Positions 13,945-23,300 of a stretch of 39,957 nucleotides of DNA are shown piece after piece (the first letter of the stretch is position 1; the number at the start of each line of letters is the position of its first letter). The stretch spans positions 40,835-80,791 of the forward strand of contig MEWR01000014.1 in assembly GCA_001773455.1 (NCBI GenBank), read 5' to 3'. This stretch comes from Candidatus Abawacabacteria bacterium RBG_16_42_10. Its GTDB lineage: Bacteria > Patescibacteriota > Gracilibacteria > RBG-16-42-10. The notes beneath the pieces are model-generated. The model was given only the letters and a program-made list of their open reading frames with translations, ran no database searches and had not been told where the DNA came from. The translations under genes and the position numbers were made by a program.

Positions 13945-15248
13945 GTGAGTGCTTCGTTAACTTTCACCGTCACTATTTCTCCTAACTCCAAACCTTTGAA
14001 GACCCGCCCTTCGAAGCTCGTTTCGGACGAGCGTAGTAGGGGGATTTCTACATATTTCCCATGTTCTGATCGCCCTGAAGCAACGCCGTTTTTGATCTTA
14101 TCAATGAGTACATGAATTTTCTTATTGATATAGATTTTATTCTTCTCTTCAGCAATCTCTTCTTGCAAAGCATGTAAAATATGAAATCTTCTTTCCTTTT
14201 CTTTCCTGGGAATATCATCTTTCATTTTATACGCTAGAGAATGTGGTCGTGGTGAATACATACCGATATAGACCAAATCAAACTGTGCTTTCCGATATAG
14301 ATCCAGGGTATCCTGGAAATCCTGCTCCGTCTCACCACAAAAACCGACAATGATATCAGTGGATATTGTAATCCCAGGTACACGATCATAAAATTTCTGC
14401 ACCAAATCCAAGAAACTTTCTTTGGTATAGAAACGATTCATTCTGCGAAGTACCGCTGAAGAACCAGATTGTACTGGCAAATGCACCGTGGGGCAGAGAT
14501 TCTTTAACGTCGCATGAGCTTCAATCACATCATCAGTCATATCCTTGGGATGAGGTGAGGTATAGAGAATTCTTTCTACCCCAGAAATCTCCTCCACTTT
14601 GTGAAGTAGATAAGCAAATGTCGCTTGCTTACCATCGTCTTTCATTCCACGATAACTATTGACGTTCTGGCCCAACAACATGACTTCTTTCGCTCCCTTT
14701 TTCACAAATTTCTTGATTTCGGTAATAATGTCAGCCACGGTTCTACTTTTCTCTCGACCTCGCGTAAAAGGCACGATACAAAAACTACAAAAATTATTGC
14801 ATCCGGTCATAATCGGGACAGAAATCTGAAATTTATTCTTGGTTTTGGGTAAAATATGTAAATACTCGCTATATTCAGGCATAACCAAATCTACTCCCAT
14901 AGTTTTAGCCAGTTTCCCAGGCAACTGTGGCAGCTCTTGAATATCAAATGTAATATCTACTTCCGGTAATTTTCTTTGAAAATCATAGCCTTTGTGTGCC
15001 ACCATGCAGCCGGTCACTCCAATGACCATATTTGGATTGTTTTGTTTCATCACTTGCCATTTCTCACGACTGCCCAAAATCCTATTTTCCGATTTCTGAC
15101 GCACTGAGCAAGTATTATAAATGAGCACATCAGCCTCAGCCTCCGTCTTGGATGCAGTAAAGTTCATCGCTTCCAACATCGAAGCAATACGCTCCGAATC
15201 AGAGACATTCATCTGACACCCATAAGTAGTAATGTGATACTTGCGCAT
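13914..15248 (-). CDS. miaB: tRNA-2-methylthio-N6-dimethylallyladenosine synthase with inserted repeat peptide
   Basis: MiaB is a radical-SAM methylthiotransferase that converts i6A37, the product of MiaA, to ms2i6A37. The N-terminal cluster cysteines lie in YGCQMN, NTCSVR and GCMVAH. The radical-SAM CxxxCxxC is in CNNFCSFCIVPFTRGREKSR. The C-terminal TRAM domain begins at ASGRSEHGKYVE. The TRAM loop carries PLLRSSETSFEGR (residues 403-415), encoded by the same 40-bp palindrome found in miaA; typical TRAM domains lack about ten of these residues. ATG 15248 gives the conserved MRKYHITTYGCQMN start. An upstream GTG at 15305 would add 19 unlikely residues. It lies downstream of the toxin gene and overlaps miaA by 31 bases. 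Confidence 0.95.
   Translation of the reverse strand: MRKYHITTYGCQMNVSDSERIASMLEAMNFTASKTEAEADVLIYNTCSVRQKSENRILGSREKWQVMKQNNPNMVIGVTGCMVAHKGYDFQRKLPEVDITFDIQELPQLPGKLAKTMGVDLVMPEYSEYLHILPKTKNKFQISVPIMTGCNNFCSFCIVPFTRGREKSRTVADIITEIKKFVKKGAKEVMLLGQNVNSYRGMKDDGKQATFAYLLHKVEEISGVERILYTSPHPKDMTDDVIEAHATLKNLCPTVHLPVQSGSSAVLRRMNRFYTKESFLDLVQKFYDRVPGITISTDIIVGFCGETEQDFQDTLDLYRKAQFDLVYIGMYSPRPHSLAYKMKDDIPRKEKERRFHILHALQEEIAEEKNKIYINKKIHVLIDKIKNGVASGRSEHGKYVEIPLLRSSETSFEGRVFKGLELGEIVTVKVNEALTWVLRGEKVS
14003..14042. repeat. In-frame palindromic element, copy in miaB
   Basis: Identical over 40 bases to 13869-13908 and placed 134 bases away, in the other gene's reading frame. Both copies are read in the same peptide phase even though the genes overlap in different frames. 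The flanking bases differ, so the duplication is limited to the element. Confidence 0.92.
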
Positions 15249-15305
15249 ACACTTTTTAAGCATGCTCAAAATAGCATTTTGATCGATCCTTTGCCATGAA
15301 TGCAC

Positions 15306-15680
15306 TTACATTTTTATCCTCTTTGCTAAAGCTTTGTCAAAAGTGACAACAGGGTATTTCTCAGATGCATACAACAAATAATGATCAACAAAAGACAACT
15401 TATTTGAGTGATTCGACAAATAAAGACAAAATATTGCTTGCCATTCCTCACGATCATCTATAAGAATTTCAACGTGAGTAGATGTCGTTAGAATATGTAA
15501 TATTTTGTTTGCTTCTCTTTTACCCATGCGATTCTGCACAAACCCTACCACTTCTTGCAAAACACATAGTGGTAAAAGTATCCCCTCAGTGAGAAGTTCA
15601 AGAGTCCTTCTAGCATTCTCATGCAAACCGTCATCTGCAAAGAAATCCGCAATCCAAACATTTGAGTCCACAATAATCAT
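15306..15680 (-). CDS. PIN-domain toxin, VapC-like
   Basis: A 124-residue PIN-domain ribonuclease. The four acidic active-site residues are visible: Asp5 in IIVDSNVWI, Glu43 in LQEVVGF, Asp99 in SFVDHYLL and Asp115 in TFDKAL. Length and order match VapC toxins, which cleave tRNA or rRNA to arrest growth. Its start overlaps the stop of the upstream antitoxin gene by four bases, the usual toxin-antitoxin coupling. miaB follows in the same direction with no obvious terminator between, so the toxin pair and the tRNA-modification genes may share a transcript. Confidence 0.85.
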   Translation of the reverse strand: MIIVDSNVWIADFFADDGLHENARRTLELLTEGILLPLCVLQEVVGFVQNRMGKREANKILHILTTSTHVEILIDDREEWQAIFCLYLSNHSNKLSFVDHYLLYASEKYPVVTFDKALAKRIKM

Positions 15681-15919
15681 ATGTCTCCATAAACAATTTC
15701 ATCCACTTTTTTACTGAGATCCTTATCTCCAGATTTAAACTGTATCTTTGCCAATTCATCGAGGAATTTCTTATGCGTTACTCGATTGCGCACAGGAACA
15801 ATACGAAAAACAGGGGTGGAATTTTTGACCACCGTAAACTCCCTCCCCTTAGCTACAGCATCTATTATTTCTTTTAACTCCTTATGGAGCTGACGAACAC
15901 CCACTATGTCATGAAGCAT
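15677..15919 (-). CDS. Antitoxin, Phd/YefM-like
   Basis: From ATG 15919 the protein has about 80 residues and begins MLHDIVGVRQLHKELKEIID. VGVRQL through AVAKGREFTVVKNSTPVFRIVP follows the Phd/YefM DNA-binding pattern (strand-helix, then G-x-x-x-x-V with a PV pair). The charged C-terminal tail (KDLSKKVDEIVYGDI) would bind and block the toxin. The frame is open further to 16003 with ATGs at 15946 and 16003, but the added residues are hydrophobic and atypical. The 4-base overlap with the PIN gene supports a functional pair. Antitoxins of this type usually repress their own operon. Confidence 0.72.
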   Translation of the reverse strand: MLHDIVGVRQLHKELKEIIDAVAKGREFTVVKNSTPVFRIVPVRNRVTHKKFLDELAKIQFKSGDKDLSKKVDEIVYGDI

Positions 15920-15925
15920 AGACTT

Positions 15926-15955
15926 GTTTAACAATTGTACTAACATAAGTTTAAC
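15926..15955 (-). promoter_or_regulatory. Possible operator of the toxin-antitoxin operon
   Basis: Two GTTTAAC direct repeats (15926-15932 and 15949-15955) are spaced 23 bases apart, about two helical turns, just upstream of ATG 15919. Between them on the minus strand is TACAAT (15939-15934), a possible -10 box without a clear -35. The layout suits autorepression by the antitoxin. Confidence 0.35.
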
Positions 15956-16023
15956 ATTGGTTAAATAATAAAACAATAAAACATTACTAATGTACCAAAA
16001 CAATAATGAAATAATTCTTCTTG

Positions 16024-16062
16024 ACTTTGAACTTTGAACTTAGAATTTAGAACTTAAAACTT
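16024..16062. repeat. ACTTAGA-type heptad repeat, copy 1
   Basis: An array of 7-base units (ACTTTGA, ACTTTGA, ACTTAGA, ATTTAGA, ACTTAAA) between the antitoxin and serS. Related arrays lie at 28118-28150, 38838-38870 and 39829-39859, all in the same orientation. Confidence 0.8.
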
Positions 16063-16109
16063 GTGTTCATAATCACCTTTCTCTATCCTGCCCTTTGCAA
16101 ATCCCCTTT

Positions 16110-17357
16110 ATGATCGATATCAATCTCATTCGCACCAATAAAGAACTTGTTGAAAAGAACAATGCCAGTCGCAATGTGAAAGTTGATCTAGAAAAAATCG
16201 TAACTTTGGACAATGAGTACCGCAAACTACTCACGACAGTTGAAGAGTTGCGCAGTGAACGCAATAAAAATCCTAAGGGAAAACCGACACCGGATGAATT
16301 AAAAAAACTCAGAGAGCTTAGCGAGACGATCAAGACAAAAGAGGCTGGGTTACAAAATATTAAGACTGAATTAGATGGATTATTAGTCCACTTACCCAAT
16401 ATTAATCATGAGACCACAGCCATTGGCAAAGATGATACTGAAAACAAGATTGAACGCTTTGTGAATGAGAAACCTGCTTTTGATTTCGAACCGAAAGAGC
16501 ATTTTGAACTGGGAGAATTATTAGACCTCATCGATACGGAACGAGGAGCAAAAGTCTCTGGATCTCGGTTCTGGTACATCAAGAACGAATTGGTACTCTT
16601 GCAACTTGCCATCATCCAATTCGTTAGTCGAAAGTTGTTAGAAAAAGGGTTTACGCCGATGATCCCTCCCTATCTTGTTAAAGAACATGCTATGTTCGGT
16701 ACCGGATTTTTCCCTGCAGACAAAAATGAAATTTATACCGTTAATCCCGGTGAAGACGAACTTTACCTAATAGGTACATCAGAAGTTCCACTCGTCAGTT
16801 ATCACATGGATGAAATCATTGATGTCAGCCAACCAAAGCGATATTTCGGCATTTCTCCTTGTTTCCGCCGTGAAGCTGGGACGTATGGCAAAGACACCAA
16901 AGGAATTATTCGTGGTCATCAATTCGACAAGATAGAGATGGTGAGCTTTGCCAAACCGGAAGATTCTTGGAAAGAGCATGAGTATTTTCTCTCCATCGAG
17001 GAAGAAATTATGAAAGATCTTGGCTTCCACTATCAAGTGGTAAACATTTGTACCGGAGATCTTGGTTTTCCAGCCGCAAAGAAATATGACATTGAAGCCT
17101 GGCTTCCTGGTCAAAAACACTACCGCGAACTCACTAGCACTTCTAATACGACTGATTATCAGGCTCGTCGTCTCAATATCCGCTACAAAGATGATAAAGG
17201 GAAGAACGCCTTAGTACATACGGTTAATGGCACGGCAGCTTCCATGAGACCTCTCATTGCAATAATGGAAAATTATCAAACCAAGGATGGAGAGATAAAA
17301 ATACCAGAGATTCTAGAACCGTTTATGCCCTCTGGACCCATGATTATTAAACGCTAA
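16110..17357 (+). CDS. serS: Seryl-tRNA synthetase
   Basis: A class II synthetase that charges tRNA-Ser. ATG 16110 gives the conserved MIDINLIRTNKELV start and 415 residues; the frame extends to a TTG at 16095 that is not needed. An N-terminal coiled-coil arm that holds the tRNA long variable arm covers about 30-105. Motif 2 is FRREAGTYGKDTKGIIRGHQF, and motif 3 is in the region VHTVNGTAASMRPLIAIMENYQ. TSNTTDYQARRLNIRY is the serine-site segment. All catalytic motifs appear intact. It is preceded by a heptad repeat array and followed by a hairpin. No promoter boxes are obvious. Confidence 0.97.
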   Translation: MIDINLIRTNKELVEKNNASRNVKVDLEKIVTLDNEYRKLLTTVEELRSERNKNPKGKPTPDELKKLRELSETIKTKEAGLQNIKTELDGLLVHLPNINHETTAIGKDDTENKIERFVNEKPAFDFEPKEHFELGELLDLIDTERGAKVSGSRFWYIKNELVLLQLAIIQFVSRKLLEKGFTPMIPPYLVKEHAMFGTGFFPADKNEIYTVNPGEDELYLIGTSEVPLVSYHMDEIIDVSQPKRYFGISPCFRREAGTYGKDTKGIIRGHQFDKIEMVSFAKPEDSWKEHEYFLSIEEEIMKDLGFHYQVVNICTGDLGFPAAKKYDIEAWLPGQKHYRELTSTSNTTDYQARRLNIRYKDDKGKNALVHTVNGTAASMRPLIAIMENYQTKDGEIKIPEILEPFMPSGPMIIKR

Positions 17358-17366
17358 AGGGCTTGT

Positions 17367-17386
17367 CCTGTACTGCATGGTACAGG
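17367..17386 (+). terminator. Hairpin after serS, weak terminator
   Basis: CCTGTAC (17367-17373) and GTACAGG (17380-17386) form a perfect 7-bp stem with loop TGCATG, ten bases after the serS stop. The downstream sequence is T-rich but has no continuous U-tract. Confidence 0.55.
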
Positions 17387-17429
17387 GCCATCTTCACTTT
17401 TCTTGGCAAGAGACTTCTTTTGGCCTCAG

Positions 17430-17457
17430 TTGGCTAAAAAGAAATGCGTGCTATGAT
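17430..17457 (+). promoter_or_regulatory. Promoter for the DUF3006-like gene and sbcC
   Basis: TTGGCT (17430-17435), a 16-base spacer and TATGAT (17452-17457, five of six consensus matches). The predicted start of transcription is about 29 bases before ATG 17493. Confidence 0.5.
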
Positions 17458-17492
17458 TATGCCTCTTATATATATTTTGCCGCCCCAATCTC

Positions 17493-17741
17493 ATGCTTAG
17501 TCAACAACTAGGACAAGCACTCGCTCGTTACCTCATCACCGCTTCCATTCAAAGTATTGAGGGGGGGAAAGCAATTCTGAAACTAGATACCACCGGCGAA
17601 CTCATTGCCTGGCCCATTGCCCATCTTCCTTCGTATCTCACGCCTGGCAGCGTAGTGAGTTTTCAAATTGGATCCGACACTTTGGTACAACAAGAGCGTG
17701 AAGCAATCGCCAGAAAACTTTTGGCAGACTTGATCAAATAA
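17493..17741 (+). CDS. DUF3006-like small protein
   Basis: An 82-residue protein whose pattern fits DUF3006: a strand IQSIEGGKAILKLD, a second strand ending in LP (PIAHLPSYL), a P-G-S-V-V turn and a C-terminal helix (REAIARKLLADLIK). Members are short beta-rich proteins of unknown biochemical role, often next to secreted or DNA-transaction genes. It is 11 bases upstream of the SbcC gene and probably co-transcribed with it from the promoter at 17430. No signal peptide. The family assignment rests on pattern only. Confidence 0.6.
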   Translation: MLSQQLGQALARYLITASIQSIEGGKAILKLDTTGELIAWPIAHLPSYLTPGSVVSFQIGSDTLVQQEREAIARKLLADLIK

Positions 17742-17752
17742 TATGAGACTCC

Positions 17753-20275
17753 ATGCGTCCTCTTCGCCTCTATCTCAAAAACTTTTTAAGTTATGGTGAA
17801 AAAGGGACTGAAATAGATTTTTCCCCGTATCACACATTATTACTGACTGGCAAAAACGGCGCCGGTAAAAGCAGTATCCTTGACGCTATTTTGTGGGTTT
17901 TATGGGGTCAAACGCGCACTGGAGGAGATAACGACATCATGCACCACGGTGCCAGTGACATGGAAGTACGTTTGGATTTTAGCGTACGCGATCATCCTTA
18001 CCGCGTCATTCGTAAACGGAGTAAAAAAGGCAAGAGTTTTGTTTCGGTAGTAGAGCTGCAGAGTCTGACTGAACCAATCACCCTTCTTACTGATGCCACG
18101 ATCAGCAAAACCCAAGAATCAATCAATCGGTTAATTGGTTTGGATTATGAACTGCTGATTAATTCCGCCTTCTTACGACAAGGCGAAGCACAAGAATTCA
18201 CCAAAAAATCTCCCAGCAAGCGAAAAATAATTTTGGCCTCGATGCTCGGCCTGGATCAATATGTACTTCTGCATGAGCAAGCTAAAGAAGAAAAAAAGAA
18301 AATCGACACTCAATTAGCCAGTACTCAATTACAAAAAGACCATCTTGAAAACGAACTTATGCGCAAAGAACAAGAATTGGCTGAGTTAGAAAAAAACATC
18401 ATCCAAGATCGCGAACAAGAAGTTGCTGAAGCTCTTACAAAAGGACGACAACAACTACAAGTTCTGGAAAAAGCCATCCACTTACAGAGAGAAAGAGAGG
18501 GCAAAATGCAGGCCCTACAAGCAGAACATGAGCGTTTACTCGGGAGAGTAAATACTAGCACTCAAAAGAAAAAGACTATGGAAAGTACGTTGTTACAGAT
18601 CAAAACCCAAGCCCCAGCTGTAGCTCTGGCAGACATCGACGATGAGCAATTAATCAAACTAGAGACGCATTATGGAGAATTACAGCAGATAAAGCTCAAA
18701 ATCACCGAACTAAAACAATCTGAGCAACATATAAACTCCCTACTCTCCCAGAAGCAAGTACATTGGCGAAATCGCAGACAAGAAATCTCTCAAGAAACTG
18801 CTTTTTTACAAGAAAAGATCTCGAGTAGCAACATTGCTAAAAATGATTTCACTGAATTGGCAGAAAAGGCGGAGAAAAGCAAAGAAACTCTTAGTAAAAA
18901 ACAAATCGAGTTTTTGAAAATCACCGAAGATATTGCGCGTATAGAGCAATCCATTACCACTATTACATCACAAGGCAATGAAATAAAAAAGAAAAAAGAA
19001 AAACTAACCAACCTGGAGCATCAATGTCCACTCTGTGAGCAAAATATCAATGACCAGCACAAACATGATATTCAAGAAAAATACGACAAAGAAAGGAATG
19101 TTTTAGTAGAAGAATTTAAAGTGAAGAATAAGGAACTGGAGCAAATACAGATCAAAAAAAAGGCGCTAGACAAAGAGATTATCTCCTTAAGGAAAATAGT
19201 AGATCAAATCCCCCATCTTCAGGAACTCATTTTAGCCACACAACAAATAGAGGCATTGATGAAAAAAGATAAAGCCTTAGAAAAAGAATTTGAACAGCAG
19301 AAAAAGACAATTGAAAAAGAAATAAGTCTGATTCAATCACAAAAAAACGATATTACTTTCTCAGAAGATGATTTACATGCCGCACAGAAAGAATTAGAAC
19401 GTCTGCGAGAAATTCAAAAACAAGCCAAGAATCAGCAAGACATTCAAATACAGCTTGCAACATTGCAAAAAGAAATAGCTCTTCACGACGCTATCTTGAA
19501 AGAAACTGAAAAAGAGAAGTCCGTCGTGCAGAAAACCCTGATCGAATTACAAGCTTTGAGAGTGAGTCAAAGCCTTGAGAAAGAGCATGGTGAAACACTG
19601 CAGAGTATCCATAATCTCGAAAAAGAGATCGCCAGTATCAATAACTTCAAAACAATTATTCAGCATATGCGGAGTGAGCAAGAAGAGCTTTTGGAGCAAA
19701 AAAAGCGGCTCGAAAAAAATATTCGTGAATATGCAGACCGAGAAGAGTCACTTGCCATCCTTGCAGAAGCATTCAGTCATAAAGGCATTCCGAGCATGCT
19801 GATCGAAGAAGCAATCCCTCGTCTGGAGCAATATGCAAATGAAGTGTTAAGTTTCCTTTCCGAAAACACGATGACCATTCGCCTCAGCCTCACCCGCCCA
19901 AGCAAAACCGATCGTGATGCTCAGATTGAGACACTTGATATACTCATTGGTGACACTTTTGGCACACGAGCTTATGAATTATTCAGTGGTGGAGAAGCTT
20001 TTCGCATTGATATAGCTCTTCGCTTAGCATTAACAAAACTTCTTACCGAACAAACCGGCGGACAAATTGAGTTCCTCGTCATTGATGAAGGTTTCGGTTC
20101 TCAAGATGACAGCGGTAAGGACAATATAGTCCAAATCATTCACAAATTAGAAAACCTCTTCCGTCTCATTATTCTGATCACTCATGTGGACACCCTCAAA
20201 GAGACCTTCCCTGACAGGCTTATTGTTCGCAAAGGACCACAAGGATCGGAAATTTTTATGGATCAGGACAACTAA
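17753..20275 (+). CDS. sbcC: SbcC/Rad50-family DNA repair ATPase
   Basis: An 840-residue SMC-like ATPase that with SbcD (Mre11) opens hairpins and processes broken DNA ends. The N-terminal lobe has MRPLRLYLKNFLSYGEKGTE and Walker A GKNGAGKSSILDAI (about 33-46). A long coiled coil rich in Glu, Lys and Gln follows (about 170-650). At its midpoint the zinc hook CPLC (Cys425, Cys428) lets two molecules link. The C-terminal lobe carries the ABC signature LFSGGEAFRIDIALRLA and Walker B LVIDEGFGSQD. All motifs appear intact. The nuclease partner SbcD is not in the window, which is uncommon since the two are usually adjacent. The stop overlaps a hairpin shared with the converging macroglobulin gene. 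Confidence 0.93.
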   Translation: MRPLRLYLKNFLSYGEKGTEIDFSPYHTLLLTGKNGAGKSSILDAILWVLWGQTRTGGDNDIMHHGASDMEVRLDFSVRDHPYRVIRKRSKKGKSFVSVVELQSLTEPITLLTDATISKTQESINRLIGLDYELLINSAFLRQGEAQEFTKKSPSKRKIILASMLGLDQYVLLHEQAKEEKKKIDTQLASTQLQKDHLENELMRKEQELAELEKNIIQDREQEVAEALTKGRQQLQVLEKAIHLQREREGKMQALQAEHERLLGRVNTSTQKKKTMESTLLQIKTQAPAVALADIDDEQLIKLETHYGELQQIKLKITELKQSEQHINSLLSQKQVHWRNRRQEISQETAFLQEKISSSNIAKNDFTELAEKAEKSKETLSKKQIEFLKITEDIARIEQSITTITSQGNEIKKKKEKLTNLEHQCPLCEQNINDQHKHDIQEKYDKERNVLVEEFKVKNKELEQIQIKKKALDKEIISLRKIVDQIPHLQELILATQQIEALMKKDKALEKEFEQQKKTIEKEISLIQSQKNDITFSEDDLHAAQKELERLREIQKQAKNQQDIQIQLATLQKEIALHDAILKETEKEKSVVQKTLIELQALRVSQSLEKEHGETLQSIHNLEKEIASINNFKTIIQHMRSEQEELLEQKKRLEKNIREYADREESLAILAEAFSHKGIPSMLIEEAIPRLEQYANEVLSFLSENTMTIRLSLTRPSKTDRDAQIETLDILIGDTFGTRAYELFSGGEAFRIDIALRLALTKLLTEQTGGQIEFLVIDEGFGSQDDSGKDNIVQIIHKLENLFRLIILITHVDTLKETFPDRLIVRKGPQGSEIFMDQDN

Positions 20276-20303
20276 TAATTATCAGTTAGCAACTGTATTA
20301 GTT
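20270..20303. terminator. Palindromic hairpin across two converging stop codons
   Basis: AACTAATA (20270-20277) pairs with TATTAGTT (20296-20303), and CAGTT (20283-20287) with AACTG (20291-20295) around loop AGC. The stop codons of sbcC and of the macroglobulin gene lie in its two arms. It may terminate both directions; U-tracts are weak. Confidence 0.5.
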
Positions 20304-23300
20304 TGGTTTTGAGTTAATTGTTAATTGGGTCGCTGCTGTACTACCGAAAACATCGGGGAAGTATTTTTGTACAACTTGAGCTGGACGTACTTTAAATGTT
20401 CCGGGAGTACTGGCACGGGCCACATAAGAGAATTCATAAATTCCTTTTGGCAAGAAATCAGAGAATACTGCCACACGATCATCACGAATTTCTTGATGAT
20501 TCCAATACCAATAGTCATAGAAATAATAAGGGATATTTTCACTTTCCAGTCCTTGTCTATCCATTTCTGCCAAGAGGTCTCTTTGTATTTGTGACGTCGT
20601 GGCAAAGTCAAAATTTTGCGCTTCTAGGCCAGCCGGTAAAAAGTCTTCAACATGCACAAAGTAACGGTCCTCAGGAACAATAATGGTTAGTTTAACTCGC
20701 AAATCCTGACCGACTTTCGCTGACTGTAACGGATTTCTACTTTCCTTATCTTCAAAATCAAAATATTCTTTATAAATACCAAGTCCCTGAGTGACAGGTT
20801 CTGCTTCAGTACCACGAACTGAATAACTCATAGTGCCTTCATAGTACAAACTTCCCAGACCGGTTTTCTGTATAACCATACCATTGATGTCCCCTGCAGT
20901 TTTGAGTTGTGACAATGGAAGAGTATAAGACGCATCCCTCTCAGCGCCGACAGCCAAAGTACCACTCATAACTTTCTGTTCATTGAGCGTTAGTAACCAA
21001 TCAAAACTCGCCTTTGCATCTTCTTTTACCTTCATCAATTCCGTGAGTGCAATGAGCCACTGAATATTCTCTTGGGCGGATCGATAATTTTGGGAAAAGC
21101 TACCACGGAGAAGATATCTGACAATGTCGGTAATTGCAGGATTATTTGAATCCGAACGAGCCATCATTTGCAGGATAATTGCGTTACTGGTCACATTGTT
21201 GGTAAAGAGGTAGTCATTACGCTGCTCTTCTTCGAAATGAGCAGATGTTGCAGTCTTGAGCAACTTGTTCATGATTTCCTGGTACAAAGTATCGACCATA
21301 CCACCATGTCCTCCTGACTGAGCAGACATCGCCAGATATGCTTTACCATAGAGAGCCAGTTCAGATCGTCGATCAAAGAGCACCTGCAAAGGTAAATTCT
21401 TTTGGCCCATTCCGGTAAGGACATGAGCGATGTAAGCTTTGGTATTGAGTATCATGTGTATTCTTGCCTGTGCTGTTTCTCGTCCTTTTTCTGCAAGATT
21501 CTTCTCTTCATCAGTCAATGTAATCGGATAATTGCTATAGTAATCAGTAACATAAGTCACCAACTGATCGAGAGCATATTCAGGGACAGTAAATCCTTGT
21601 TTGCGTGCCATTTGAAAAGCATGCAATACATAAGCAGACAAATATGGATCACTCTCTCTCGAACCCGACCAATAAGCTATTCCTCCATCACCTCGTTGTA
21701 AATTCGCCAAATCCTGGAACAGCTTATTTATCTCCTTGCTCAGTATATCTTGATCACTAACAAGGTCATTAAAATCTGCGAATGAATGGGATATATCCAT
21801 ACGTAAGAGTTTGGCAATCAACTTTGTCGTCAGCTCCTCACCACTGGGATAATAAAGATTATCCAAATCAGTGAATGTATTTTTGCCGAGATCAAGTAAG
21901 GTACGACTGAAACGCAATCGCAATTCTCCTGAATCGGTTAATGTGCCTACAGGCACCACAATTTCTTCCAATGCCTGTTTGTCGACTATATTTCCAAAAG
22001 CCACAGTTTGCTTGGTAACCCAAGGGTAAATTGGAACAGTTTTTTCGACGACATCCCGATATTTGTCAGCACTGAATGTATACGTCACTTTCAGCTGTGC
22101 ATTATCAACAATGGTGGCATCCCATTTGGCTATTATATTTCCTTTTGCAGGAATTGAAACAGACTGTTCTGCACCAGTGGACACAGCACCTTCTACTTTC
22201 AATTTGATAGTTCCACTCACTGCACTGTCAGTCAGATTATGTAACTGAGCACCCATTTGTAGAGCATCCCCCGTGACTACAAACCTGGGCAATATCGGCT
22301 CTAAGAAGACATCCTTTCGGGAAACAACATGAATCTTTTCACTACCAACATACGTATCGTCAGTAGCACCAAAAACCCAGATTTGCCACGTTGTAATATT
22401 ATCAGGCAATGCAAACTGTAGTTCCGCTTTCCCCTCTGCATCAGTGAGCACATGTGGTTCAAAATGTGCAGTATCCTTGAAGTTCGCTCTTTTTTGAAGT
22501 CTATCTTCACCGCCTCCTCCTTTCGCTCCGCCACCTTTCTTCACATCAATCTTTTTGATAAGAGTGGTCATATTTGTATATGTCCGAACCGCCAAAGATC
22601 GCTGACCAAAAAACCTTTCCAAAATATCCTGCGAATTTTCCCCCGTCAGAGCAAGCAAACTCTCATCGACGACAGCAACAGCAAAATCGCCACTAACAGG
22701 TTTCCCTTCCGCATTCTTCACCGCCAACTTCAGGTGCACATTTTCTTTGGGGGCATAATGATCTTTATCGGGAGTAGCGGTAATCTCCAGTTTGCGAGCA
22801 ACATTATCAATACGTACATTGATATAGCCGAGTTTAAATCCCGGGATACCGTCTTTACCGTGTCCTTTCACGACAACAACAGAGACAAATACATTGGGTA
22901 AATATTCCTCCTTCAGGGGAATTTCTATTATTGAAGCCGTGGTAGCCAAATCAGTCAGTCTTTTCTCTATGATACCGTTTCGCTCTACTGTTACCAAAGC
23001 TTTCACACCTTCATATGGAGACTTCACGAGAAGTTTTGCGGTATCTCCAAGTTTATATTCTTTCTTATCAGGAACTATTTCCATACGATCATTATTGTCA
23101 CGACCCCAGTTGATATATGTCTCGCTGCTCACCCAAATATCGGTAGCAGCTACAACCTGATTCCTCTTCGAATCAGTCGATGTGACCACCACATGATACT
23201 GACCACCTTCGGGAATCGCGAAACTCACCTGAGCTTTACCGTCATTGGTGGTCGAGAAAGAAGCCTTCCTTATGAGTGTGTCATTGAAAGAAGTATCGTA

